From Micropruina sp963723605 (GTDB lineage: Bacteria; Actinomycetota; Actinomycetes; Propionibacteriales; Propionibacteriaceae): a stretch of DNA of 64,000 nucleotides. Positions 51,377-59,365 of this stretch are shown here, piece by piece (position 1 is the stretch's first letter; every line of letters starts with the position of its first letter). The notes beneath the pieces were generated by a model that saw nothing but the letters and a program-made list of their open reading frames with translations, had not been told where the DNA came from and did no database searches. The position numbers and the translations under genes were made by a program. The stretch spans positions 310,001 through 374,000 of the forward strand of contig CAVRRM010000010.1 in assembly GCA_963723605.1 (NCBI GenBank), read 5' to 3'.

Positions 51377-51400
51377 TCGGGTCGTCGACCGGCGACCCGA
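51377..51400. other. Inverted repeat upstream of secreted-protein gene
   Basis: TCGGGTCG, an 8-nt spacer and CGACCCGA form a perfect palindrome with 8-bp arms in the 242-bp gap 51258-51499. It lies 99 bp before the secreted-protein start and could be an operator or RNA hairpin. Nothing else is evident in the gap. Confidence 0.4.
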
Positions 51401-51499
51401 ACCGCTAGCCGAACAGGACCCACCCCACCCGTCGCGGACCGGTACGTGACCCGTAGGACCACCTGGCTCGGGTAGTCGAACCCGAACGGAGCACAGTTC

Positions 51500-52129
51500 A
51501 TGAAAACCATTCGTGTCCTTGCTGTCGCCATCCTGCTCACCCTCGCCGGGCTATCCGGCGTGGCCGAAACAGCGGACGCCAGCACCAGGGCCGTGACCAG
51601 CGCGGCCCTGAACCGGATCGCAGCCGGCAAGTACACCGCCGCGGACCTCGCACTGGTGCGAAACGACCCGGCGCTCGCTGCCCAGGTTCCAGATCCGCAA
51701 GGCCTGACCAGCGGGGTGACCCGAAGCACACTCTCCTCAACCGCGACACGGGTCGCCACCACCAAGACCACTGCGGCTGCGACAGCCAGCTGTGGCCACT
51801 GGGTCGACGTCTGGTTCAAGCAGAAGTCCCTGCTCGGCAGCACCATCTACATCTGGCACCACCGGGTGGACTACTGCCGCACGTCGGCGAAGGTCACCAA
51901 GTTCACCAACCGTTACGACTACCTGACCCACGCCCAGTCGATCGTCGTGGTTCGAGGCTTGACGGTGAACCAGAAGGGCGGCACCGGAACCTACACGGCG
52001 TGGAGCCACCTGCAGCGGCACCTGGAGTACTGCGTGGTGAAGTACGGCTGCTACGCCAACACCTACCCGTGGTCGAAGATCACGGTCAAGGCCAGCGGCT
52101 CGTACACCTACAAGGGCGCGGCGCACTGA
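51500..52129 (+). CDS. Secreted protein, 209 aa
   Basis: A Sec-type signal peptide (residues about 1-27, cleavage near ADAS) is followed by a Thr/Ala-rich linker and a C-terminal domain with four cysteines (CGHW, DYCRTS, EYCVVK, YGCYAN) that could pair, and many aromatic residues. GGAG is near ATG 51500. Base composition is somewhat less GC-rich than neighbours. No family is recognised; an exported wall or toxin-like protein is possible. Confidence 0.65.
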   Translation: MKTIRVLAVAILLTLAGLSGVAETADASTRAVTSAALNRIAAGKYTAADLALVRNDPALAAQVPDPQGLTSGVTRSTLSSTATRVATTKTTAAATASCGHWVDVWFKQKSLLGSTIYIWHHRVDYCRTSAKVTKFTNRYDYLTHAQSIVVVRGLTVNQKGGTGTYTAWSHLQRHLEYCVVKYGCYANTYPWSKITVKASGSYTYKGAAH

Positions 52130-52148
52130 TCGCCGCGCGTTGAACGAT

Positions 52149-52185
52149 CGATCGGCCGCCCCGGATCACCAGGGACGGCCGGTCG
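52149..52185. terminator. Bidirectional hairpin between convergent genes
   Basis: CGATCGGCCG and CGGCCGGTCG pair over 10 bp with one G-U wobble around a loop of about 17 nt, between the secreted-protein gene and the methyltransferase gene. Confidence 0.5.
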
Positions 52186-52204
52186 TCGTTGCGCAGCGGA
52201 GCGC

Positions 52205-52777
52205 TCACACCAAGGGGACGAACCTGAACCGGTAGCCCATCACCGGCTCCCGGTGCCAGCCCTCGGCATCCCGATCGATCACCCACATCACCCCGTTGGC
52301 GGGAATCACCATTCGGCCGCCGACGGACAACTGCTGCTCCAGCGTCGCCGGAATCTCGCCAGGGTCGGCGGACACCAGGATCCGATCAAACATCGCCTCG
52401 CCCGGCACACCCAGCACGCCGGGGGTGGCGGCTTCGATCTGCGCCCAGGGCAGGTGCACCGCGGCCAGGTGCTTGCGGCCCATCTCGACCAGCTCGGGAA
52501 CAACCTCGACACCGCGCACCGACCCGGTCGGTCCGGTCAGCCTGGCCAGCAGTGCGGTCGTCCAACCCGATCCGCTGCCGACATCCAGCACCGTGGCGCC
52601 GACCGGTACGTGCAGCAGCTCGAGCATGAACTGCACGGTCCACGGTTGGCTGTTGGTGGCGCCGTGCCCGATCGGCAACGGAGCGTCCACAGCCGCCTGG
52701 GAACGGACCGTGGGTGGCAGGAACAGAGCCCGCGGCACGTCCGCGAAGGCCGATATCACCCGACTGTGCTCGGTCAT
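52205..52777 (-). CDS. Protein-L-isoaspartate O-methyltransferase-like protein
   Basis: 190 aa. The SAM-binding motif DVGSGSGWTTALLA (about residues 75-88) and the N-terminal FADVPRALFLPP/ATNSQPWTVQFMLELL regions match the PCMT family, which repairs isoaspartyl residues. The C-terminal part is shorter than in typical members. ATG 52777 is taken because PCMT sequence begins there. It is divergent from the MFS gene. Confidence 0.75.
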   Translation of the reverse strand: MTEHSRVISAFADVPRALFLPPTVRSQAAVDAPLPIGHGATNSQPWTVQFMLELLHVPVGATVLDVGSGSGWTTALLARLTGPTGSVRGVEVVPELVEMGRKHLAAVHLPWAQIEAATPGVLGVPGEAMFDRILVSADPGEIPATLEQQLSVGGRMVIPANGVMWVIDRDAEGWHREPVMGYRFRFVPLV

Positions 52778-52878
52778 GGAACAAGAGCACCCGAAGCGAT
52801 GCGATCGCGCAAGACCTGTTCGGGTCACGGTCCGAGACCGCGGCCGGTCCCGGACGCCGAAAGTGGTTGGCTGAACCA

Positions 52879-54195
52879 ATGCGCAACCGACTTCGCGGGT
52901 TTCTGGCGGACACCCGTCCGCTGAGCTCGTCGGCGTTCCGTCGGCTGTGGCTGGCGAACATCGTCACCGTGATCGGCGCCCAACTGACCGTGGTGGCCGT
53001 GCCCGCCCAGATCTACAGCCTGACCAACTCGTCTGCTTGGGTGGGGCTGACCGGGCTTTTCGGCCTGGTTCCGCTGGTCATCTTCGGACTTTGGGGTGGG
53101 GCGCTGGCAGACCATTTCGACCGGCGCACCGTGTTGATCGTCACCACCGCCGGGCTGATCGGCACCAGCGCGCTGTTTACGTTGTTGGCCCTGCAGCAGG
53201 ACACCAACGTGTGGCTGCTGCTGATCGTCTATGCCGTGCAGCAGGCCTGTTTCGCGGTCAATCAGCCGACCCGGACGGCCGTGCTGCCGGCCCTGTTGCC
53301 GCTGAACCAGCTGCCGGCCGCCAGCTCGCTGAACATGACCGTGATGAGCGCCGGCGCGATCGCCGGCCCGCTGGTTGGCGGAGCGCTGATCCCGGTCTTC
53401 GGCTTCGCGCTGCTCTACCTGATCGACACCGTGCTGTTGTTCGCCACCCTGTGGGCGGTGCTGACCCTGCCCAGGCTTCCGCCCCAGGGCGGGCGCCGCG
53501 GAACCCCGGGACTGCGCCCGGTGCTGGACGGCCTGCGCTACCTGCTCGGCCACCCGATTCTGCTCACCTCTTTTCTGGTGGACGGCATCGCCATGGTGTT
53601 CGGGATGCCCAGGGCGTTGTTCCCGGAGATTGCCCATGAAAGTTTCGGCGGGCCCGTCGAGGGCGGGCTGGCCTTCGCCCTGCTGTTCGCCGCGATCCCC
53701 GCCGGTGCCGTGCTCGGCGGGGTGATGTCGGGCTGGGTGTCGCGGGTGGATCGACAGGGGCTGGCCGTGGTGTGGTCGGTGATCGCCTGGGGTGCCGCGA
53801 TTGTGGCCACCGGGGTCGCGGTCTGGTTCGCGCCATCGATGCCGACGGCGATGCTGGCGGTGGCGGTGACGGCCCTGGCTTTCGGGGGCGCCGCCGACAT
53901 GGCGTCCGCTGCCTTCCGCCAGTCGATGCTGCTGGCGGCCGCCGACGACGCCGTCCGCGGACGGCTGCAGGGCGTCTTCATCGTGGTCGTCGCCGGCGGT
54001 CCGAGGATCGCGGACACGTTGCACGGCTGGGCCGCCGAAGGAATCGGGACGGCCGCCACCACGGCTGGCGGCGGCGTGCTGGTGATCGTCGGTGTGATCG
54101 CAGCGGCGATCGCGCTGCCGGCGTTCATTCGTTACCGGCTCTCCGACGGCACCGGGGAAACCTCACAAATGGACCGGAAATCAGTCTCCGATTAG
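52879..54195 (+). CDS. MFS transporter, EntS-like
   Basis: 438 aa with about twelve helices. An N-terminal FRRLWLANIVTVIGAQLTVVA box and the loop GGALADHFDRRTVLI are typical of the DHA3/EntS group of exporters; GPLVGGALIP is the mid-protein motif. Substrates range from siderophores to macrolides. ATG 52879 matches the family start; no ribosome site is obvious. It is monocistronic, about 100 bp from the divergent methyltransferase gene. Confidence 0.85.
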   Translation: MRNRLRGFLADTRPLSSSAFRRLWLANIVTVIGAQLTVVAVPAQIYSLTNSSAWVGLTGLFGLVPLVIFGLWGGALADHFDRRTVLIVTTAGLIGTSALFTLLALQQDTNVWLLLIVYAVQQACFAVNQPTRTAVLPALLPLNQLPAASSLNMTVMSAGAIAGPLVGGALIPVFGFALLYLIDTVLLFATLWAVLTLPRLPPQGGRRGTPGLRPVLDGLRYLLGHPILLTSFLVDGIAMVFGMPRALFPEIAHESFGGPVEGGLAFALLFAAIPAGAVLGGVMSGWVSRVDRQGLAVVWSVIAWGAAIVATGVAVWFAPSMPTAMLAVAVTALAFGGAADMASAAFRQSMLLAAADDAVRGRLQGVFIVVVAGGPRIADTLHGWAAEGIGTAATTAGGGVLVIVGVIAAAIALPAFIRYRLSDGTGETSQMDRKSVSD

Positions 54196-54290
54196 GCGGA
54201 GTGGGCGGCCTCTTGTTGCCCCACGGGTCACCGGGCGTGACGAGTGGTCTGGCCAGCGCCGATCTGGGCAGCGACCGAGAACCGGCCGGT

Positions 54291-54296
54291 TAGGCT
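54291..54296 (+). promoter_or_regulatory. -10 element TAGGCT, leaderless dusB
   Basis: TAGGCT ends 6 nt before ATG 54303. GTG 54297 directly after the hexamer would leave no room for transcription start. Confidence 0.55.
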
Positions 54297-54302
54297 GTGC
54301 TG

Positions 54303-55430
54303 ATGCGTTCGCTCCAGTTGGGCACGGTGCCGGTCGACCCGCCGGTCGTGTTGGCCCCGATGGCCGGCATCACCAATGCCGCCTACCGGCAGCTCTGCCG
54401 CGAGCAGGGGGCAGGGCTGTATGTGTGCGAGATGATCACCTCGCGCGGCATCGTCGAACGGATCCCGAAGACCTTCGCGATGCTGCGATTCGACCCGGGC
54501 GAGACCGTCCGATCGGTGCAGTTGTACGGCGTCGATCCGCTGGTGATGGCGAAAGCGACCACGATTCTGTGTGACGAGTTCGGGGTCGGGCATGTGGACC
54601 TGAACTTCGGTTGCCCGGTGCCCAAGGTGACCCGGCGCGGTGGCGGCGGTGTCCTTCCGTGGAAACGTGATCGGCTGGCAGCCATTCTGGCCGCCACGGT
54701 GAAGGCGGCCGAACCGTACCGCGTTCCGGTGACGATGAAGACAAGAATCGGCATCGACGACGACCACGAAACCTTTCTGGACGCCGGACGGATCGCTGCC
54801 GAGGCCGGCTGCGCGGCGATCGCGTTGCACGCCCGCACGGTGAAGCAGGCCTATGGGGGAGAGGCGGACTGGAGCCGGATCGCCGAGTTGGTCGATGCGA
54901 CCCCGATCCCGGTGCTCGGAAACGGTGACATCTGGGAAGCCTCGGACGCCCTCGACATGCTGGCTGCGACCGGCTGCGCCGGTGTGGTGATCGGGCGGGG
55001 GTGTCTGGGCCGACCCTGGTTATTCCGTGACCTGGCGGCGGCGTTCGCCGGCCGGCCGGCGCCAGCTCTGCCGAACCTCGGCGAGGTAGCCACCATGGTC
55101 TACCGGCATGCCGAACTGCTGGCCGACATCGAAGGGGAGGCGCACGGCCTGCGGGACCTGCGCAAGCACATGGCCTGGTACTTCAAGGGGTTCCCGATCG
55201 GTGCCGAGGTGCGCCGCGGCCTGGCCATGGTGACGTCGCTGGCCGAACTGGCTCAGCTGTTGGCCAACCTCGACCCAACGCTGCCGTACCCGGCCGCAGA
55301 GCTCGGATCTCCGCGCGGCCGTCAAGGATCACCGCGGGAGCGGGTGGTGCTGCCCTACGGCTGGCTCGACTCGGAGTGCCTGGGTGACGAGAACATCGCC
55401 GACGCCGAATCGGACGCCTCGGGCGGCTGA
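54303..55430 (+). CDS. dusB: tRNA-dihydrouridine synthase
   Basis: 375 aa. The FMN-barrel motifs LAPMAGITNAAYRQLC (start), LNFGCPVPKVTRRGGGG with the catalytic Cys, KTRIGIDD, LHARTVKQAYGG and NGDIWE are present. It reduces specific uridines in the tRNA D-loop. The start is set by the -10 hexamer 6 nt upstream. The final 40 residues are a non-conserved acidic tail. Confidence 0.93.
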   Translation: MRSLQLGTVPVDPPVVLAPMAGITNAAYRQLCREQGAGLYVCEMITSRGIVERIPKTFAMLRFDPGETVRSVQLYGVDPLVMAKATTILCDEFGVGHVDLNFGCPVPKVTRRGGGGVLPWKRDRLAAILAATVKAAEPYRVPVTMKTRIGIDDDHETFLDAGRIAAEAGCAAIALHARTVKQAYGGEADWSRIAELVDATPIPVLGNGDIWEASDALDMLAATGCAGVVIGRGCLGRPWLFRDLAAAFAGRPAPALPNLGEVATMVYRHAELLADIEGEAHGLRDLRKHMAWYFKGFPIGAEVRRGLAMVTSLAELAQLLANLDPTLPYPAAELGSPRGRQGSPRERVVLPYGWLDSECLGDENIADAESDASGG

Positions 55431-55452
55431 GCCCTGGGCAGCGACCGTCCGG

Positions 55453-56232
55453 TCAGTTCAGGTAGGGCATCAAAGCGGCCACCACGGCGACCACGCCGAT
55501 CACCGGCGCGAGCACGCCGAGGATGATCGCCCATACCCCGTAGGAGCGGCCCCGCCGGGTTGCGGTGGCGACGATGCCGGTGATCCAGCCGGCGATTCCG
55601 CCGTAGACGCTGAAGTTGATCGCCGCGATCGCGGAGCCGCCGAGTTGATCCATCAACATCTCGGTCATTTCGCTGCTGGTCATCGAGCCACCACTCGAGG
55701 CCATCACCGGCCCCATCACGGTGCCGGCCCGCCACATCGCCCACGCGAACACCACGGTGGCGACCGCGACGACCCCCAGCGCGATCATGCCCAACAGCGG
55801 CGATCGCGGGGCCTGGACCTGGCCGTAGGCGGCCGCTTGGCCCTGGCTGTAGGCCTGGTGCGGCGTCGCGTAGCCGCCCTGCTGTCCATACCCGGGTTGA
55901 CCGCTGCCGGGCTGGTTCTGGTCGTACCCCGATTGGGGCTGGCCATACGCCGGTTGGCCGTAGCCGGGGCTGGTTTGACCGTAGAGTGGCTGGGTCTGGC
56001 CATAGGGTTGAGTCTGCCCGTAGCTCTGCTGTCCGTGGCCCGGCTGGTGGTAACCCGGTTGGCCGTAACCCTGGTGGCCGTAACCCTGCTCGCCATAACC
56101 CTGCTCGCCATAACCCTGCTCGCCATAACCCTGCTGGGGCTGGTTGTAGCCGTAGGGTGACTGACCCTGGTGACCGGATTCGGGCTGATCCGGGGTCTGC
56201 TGATAGGGGTTCGGCTGGTTGCCCTGGGTCAT
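55453..56232 (-). CDS. Gln/Gly/Tyr-repeat membrane protein
   Basis: 259 aa. The N-terminal 150 residues are low-complexity with repeated GYGEQ, GYGQP and YGQTQP units, encoded by 15-bp tandem repeats at about 56061-56135. Two hydrophobic helices follow (about 160-185 and 215-250). This layout is shared by many actinobacterial DUF4190-like membrane proteins with proline/glycine-rich cytoplasmic tails. Function unknown; the repeat tail may self-associate. ATG 56232 is chosen over a longer frame. Confidence 0.75.
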   Translation of the reverse strand: MTQGNQPNPYQQTPDQPESGHQGQSPYGYNQPQQGYGEQGYGEQGYGEQGYGHQGYGQPGYHQPGHGQQSYGQTQPYGQTQPLYGQTSPGYGQPAYGQPQSGYDQNQPGSGQPGYGQQGGYATPHQAYSQGQAAAYGQVQAPRSPLLGMIALGVVAVATVVFAWAMWRAGTVMGPVMASSGGSMTSSEMTEMLMDQLGGSAIAAINFSVYGGIAGWITGIVATATRRGRSYGVWAIILGVLAPVIGVVAVVAALMPYLN

Positions 56233-56263
56233 GACTGCCTCTCGCGACGTGATTCCACCATTG

Positions 56264-56480
56264 TTACAGGGTGACCCCAGTGCGCTGCTTCGGGCCGCGC
56301 CGCTCGGCACCAGCCAGGGCCGCCCCGATCGCGGCCAGCGGATGCTTGGCCGGCAACACGGTGATCCTGGCCGGCAGGTCGAGTGAGTCCAGGAAGCCGA
56401 CCGTCCGGACCTGGCTCGGTGGGCCGGGCCCGGTCGGCGATCACCCAGAACTTGGCGTCCAGCATGATGCCCTGGGTCTT
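56264..56480 (-). pseudogene. Possible degraded gene remnant after nagZ
   Basis: One frame reads GIMLDAKFWVIADRARP (about 56480-56420) and a second, offset frame continues QVRTVGFLDSLDLPARITVLP and AKHPLAAIGAALAGAERR to TAA 56264. Both look protein-like while their continuations do not, and neither has a start codon in the right place, suggesting a decayed coding segment. The family is not identified; a BadF-type sugar kinase tail is a weak guess from the nagZ context. Confidence 0.35.
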
Positions 56481-56520
56481 GCTGCTTCGATGTCGATGCC
56501 GGGTGACGGTGGCGGCTCGT

Positions 56521-57984
56521 TCATCGGCCGCGGGCAAGCAGCCGGGTCAGGGCGGTCATGGTGCCGCGACCGCTGCCCAGGGTGGAGATGTCGACGTGCG
56601 GCGAGCCGGCCGGGTCGGGCCAGCCGAGTTCGACCAGCAGCGCGTCCGGGCGCCGGTCGATTCCCCGGTGGGCGGCTGTGCGCAGAAAGGGGACTCGGTT
56701 CAGGTCGCGGCCCAGCAGCACCACCGGACGGCCGTCGGCCTCGTCCAGCACCCGGTCCAGGGCCTCGATGCTGCCGACGGTGACGCAGGTCGCACCGGGC
56801 AGGAACTCGTCCAGCACCGGTCGCAGATGCTCGGCCAGGCCCCACCCGGTGTCGCCGGCCGCGATGTTGTCGGGGGAGTCCAGCCGAACCAGTACCGGAG
56901 CGACAACGGGGGCGATCGGACGGGCGATCAGAAAGCCATCGGCGCCCTGGACCGGGGGCTGCGTGGTACCGGGCTCGGCGGCGGCTCTCAGGGCGCCGAC
57001 GCGCTGCGCCAGCGCGGCCACCCGAGCGGCCGCGGCCAGCACGCGTTCGCGGGCCAGCCGTCCGTCGCGGACGGCGAGCAGCACCTGGGCCCGGATCTCG
57101 GCCAGCTGCTCGGCGGTGTTGTCCGTGCCGATGCAGAGCAGGTCGACGCCGGCGCCGAGAGCGAGCGCGGCGGCCTCGGGAATGCCCCGGCCTCCTCCAC
57201 TCGCGCCGGCCATGTCCAGCGCATCGCTGACGATCGCCCCGGTGAAGCCGAGGCGGTCGCTCAACAACCCGAGCACAGCGGACGAAAGGGTGGCCGGTGC
57301 GTCCGGGTCGATCGACGGCACCATGATGTGCGAGGTCATCACGGCCAACACGCCGGCCTCGACGGCCGCGCCGAAGGGCACCAGTTCGCGCCTGTTCAGC
57401 GTGTCGGGGTCCACGGCGACAGTCGGCAGCGCCAGATGCGAGTCGGTCGCGGTGTCTCCGTGTCCGGGAAAGTGCTTGGCGCAGGCGCCCACGCCCGCCG
57501 ATTGCAGGCCGTGGACGTAGGGTGCCACGTGCCTGGCGACCAGGTCGGCAGTGCCGCCGAAACTACGGATGCCGATCACCGGGTTGGCCGGGTTCGAGTT
57601 GACGTCGGCAACCGGGGCCAGATTGAGATCGATGCCGGCGGCGCGCAGTTCGGCACCGATCCCTCGGCCGACGGCTTCGGTCAGTGCGGGGTCGTCCAGC
57701 CGGCCCAGGTAGGCCATCGACGGGTAGGGCGAGCCTTCGCGATGATGCAGCCGGGTGACGTCGCCACCCTCTTCGTCGGTGGCGATCAGCGCGGCCGGGT
57801 TGGCCGCATGAATGGCGCCGGTCAGCCTGGACAGCTGCTGGACGGTCTCGATGTTCGTGCTGAACAGGCACACGGAGCCGAGCCCATCGGCGAGTTCGGC
57901 GGCCAGCCAGTCAGGCAGTTCAGGCCCTGCGAAGCCGGGCATCAGGGTGGCGTTGACCGCCCGGCGCAGCTGTTCGTCGTCCAT
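56521..57984 (-). CDS. nagZ: Glycoside hydrolase family 3, NagZ-like N-acetylglucosaminidase
   Basis: 487 aa. GH3 motifs are clear: ATDEEGGDVTRL, the NagZ His-loop KHFPGHGDTATDSH (general acid/base region) and the nucleophile Asp in IVSDALDMAG. It removes terminal GlcNAc from chitooligosaccharides or muropeptides, probably inside the cell since no signal peptide is present. A GH3 C-terminal extension (about 340-487) is included. It is downstream of the ROK regulator and an 26-aa ORF in the same direction. Confidence 0.9.
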   Translation of the reverse strand: MDDEQLRRAVNATLMPGFAGPELPDWLAAELADGLGSVCLFSTNIETVQQLSRLTGAIHAANPAALIATDEEGGDVTRLHHREGSPYPSMAYLGRLDDPALTEAVGRGIGAELRAAGIDLNLAPVADVNSNPANPVIGIRSFGGTADLVARHVAPYVHGLQSAGVGACAKHFPGHGDTATDSHLALPTVAVDPDTLNRRELVPFGAAVEAGVLAVMTSHIMVPSIDPDAPATLSSAVLGLLSDRLGFTGAIVSDALDMAGASGGGRGIPEAAALALGAGVDLLCIGTDNTAEQLAEIRAQVLLAVRDGRLARERVLAAAARVAALAQRVGALRAAAEPGTTQPPVQGADGFLIARPIAPVVAPVLVRLDSPDNIAAGDTGWGLAEHLRPVLDEFLPGATCVTVGSIEALDRVLDEADGRPVVLLGRDLNRVPFLRTAAHRGIDRRPDALLVELGWPDPAGSPHVDISTLGSGRGTMTALTRLLARGR

Positions 57985-57991
57985 GGCCGAC

Positions 57992-58072
57992 TCAGCCCCT
58001 GACCGCGCCGGCCATCAGCGCCCGGCCCGGACGGGCACGGCGCCGTTTGGGCGTGAGTGCCGCAGCGCTCAT
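57992..58072 (-). CDS. 26-aa ORF, possible permease N-terminus remnant
   Basis: A strong AAGGAGG lies before ATG 58072 and the ORF reads MSAAALTPKRRRARPGRALM then AGAVRG and stop, 8 bp before nagZ. The basic pattern resembles the cytoplasmic N-terminus of MalG-type sugar ABC permeases, which in related operons precede nagZ. It may be the scar of a deletion, or a small coupling ORF driving nagZ translation. Confidence 0.4.
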   Translation of the reverse strand: MSAAALTPKRRRARPGRALMAGAVRG

Positions 58073-58172
58073 CGAATCCTCCTTGACCAGGTGCATCTAA
58101 TGGAAAGGCTCACTGGCACGGCCACCATCAACGAAATGGACGCTGGTTGGGTGGCATGGTCGGGCATCGGGA

Positions 58173-59279
58173 TCAGGTGACGCCGAGTTCGCTGAGCAGC
58201 ACGAGGTCCGCGGCACCGAGCAGCACCGCGTCCGCACCCAGCGAGCTGGCGGTGAGCTCCAGTTGCGGACGGAACTCGGACCGGGTGCGTTCGACGATGC
58301 AGTCGCGGGCGGCGTCCAACAGGGCCGGTTCGGCGATTTCGGGCGGGCCGCCGACCACGATCCGCTGGAGTCCGAGCATGCCGACCACCGGAGCGAGGGC
58401 GAGACCGAGCCGATGGCCGGCCTGGGCCAGGAACTCGTCGTGGCGGGAGGGGTCGGCGGCGATCCGGGCAGTCAGGGCAGGGACGGAGGCCCAGGTCTCG
58501 AGGCAACCGGTTTTGCCGCACCCGCACTGGGGAGCGTCGTCGTCGACAACGACGTGGCCGATTTCGCCGGCGTCACTGGCCGCGCCGTGCACCAGCCGCC
58601 CACCGATCAGCAGGCCCGCGCCCACGCCGCGGGACAGTTGCACCCGGACCAGGTCGTCGGGACCCCCGGCGACGCGGCGTTCGGCCAGCACGGCGACGTT
58701 GGCGTCGTTCTCGACCCGAACCGGCAACGCCAGCGCGTCCTGCAGCAACTCACGTAGCGGCAGGTTCGACCAGCGCAGGTTGGGCGCGGAGAGAACCCTT
58801 CCCGAGGTGTCGACGGTGCCCGGCGTGCCGATGCCCAGGCCGAGGATCGGATGGGTCGCTGCGGCGACAAGTTCGGCGGCGAGGTCGCGGACCGCGGCGA
58901 GAGCCGAGTCGCCGACGGCGCCGTCCAAGGGTCGAACCCTGGTCAGGATCAGCTCGCCCCGCAGCGAGAGCACGGCCCCGCGGAGCTGGTCGCGGGCGGA
59001 CAGATCCATGGCCAGGATGTCGCGGCCGCACGGATTGAGTTCGAGCAGGGTGGAGGGCTTGCCGGGCCGCGACGCGTCACTGGTGCCGGACTCGAAGATC
59101 ACGTCGGAGCCGATCAGCTCGGCGACCAGATCGGACATGGTCACCTTGGTGAGTCCGGTCTCGCGGGCCAGGTCGGCGCGGGACACCCCAGGGGTGTCTT
59201 TGATAGCTTGCAGCACCAGCGCCAGGTTGCTGCGCCGGGCGTCCTCGGGACGCAGCTTGTGCCGGATCGGGTACTGCAT
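58173..59279 (-). CDS. ROK-family transcriptional regulator
   Basis: 368 aa. An N-terminal winged helix (LALVLQAIKDTPGVSRADLARETGLTKVTMSDLVAELI, residues about 19-56, read in parts) precedes the ROK domain with GLGIGTPGTVDTSG and the zinc motif CGCGKTGCLETWAS. Such proteins repress sugar or aminosugar operons and are released by sugar ligands. With nagZ next, GlcNAc or chitobiose is the likely signal. The ATG is 7 nt after TTTACT (minus strand, 59287-59292), i.e. leaderless. Confidence 0.9.
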   Translation of the reverse strand: MQYPIRHKLRPEDARRSNLALVLQAIKDTPGVSRADLARETGLTKVTMSDLVAELIGSDVIFESGTSDASRPGKPSTLLELNPCGRDILAMDLSARDQLRGAVLSLRGELILTRVRPLDGAVGDSALAAVRDLAAELVAAATHPILGLGIGTPGTVDTSGRVLSAPNLRWSNLPLRELLQDALALPVRVENDANVAVLAERRVAGGPDDLVRVQLSRGVGAGLLIGGRLVHGAASDAGEIGHVVVDDDAPQCGCGKTGCLETWASVPALTARIAADPSRHDEFLAQAGHRLGLALAPVVGMLGLQRIVVGGPPEIAEPALLDAARDCIVERTRSEFRPQLELTASSLGADAVLLGAADLVLLSELGVT

Positions 59280-59282
59280 GCG

Positions 59283-59303
59283 AGTTAGTAAACCTTACTA
59301 ACT
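59283..59303. promoter_or_regulatory. Putative ROK operator overlapping its own -10
   Basis: AGTTAGTAA, a 3-nt spacer and TTACTAACT form a perfect palindrome with 9-bp arms, typical in A/T-rich arm style for ROK regulators. The ROK gene's -10 hexamer lies inside it, so binding would block the regulator's own transcription. The divergent dgt start is 63 bp away. Confidence 0.7.
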
Positions 59304-59365
59304 TTGATGATTCAAGGCGGCCTCGATCCAGTTACGGAGTTGTTATCAACTGCCAGGATGAACCC

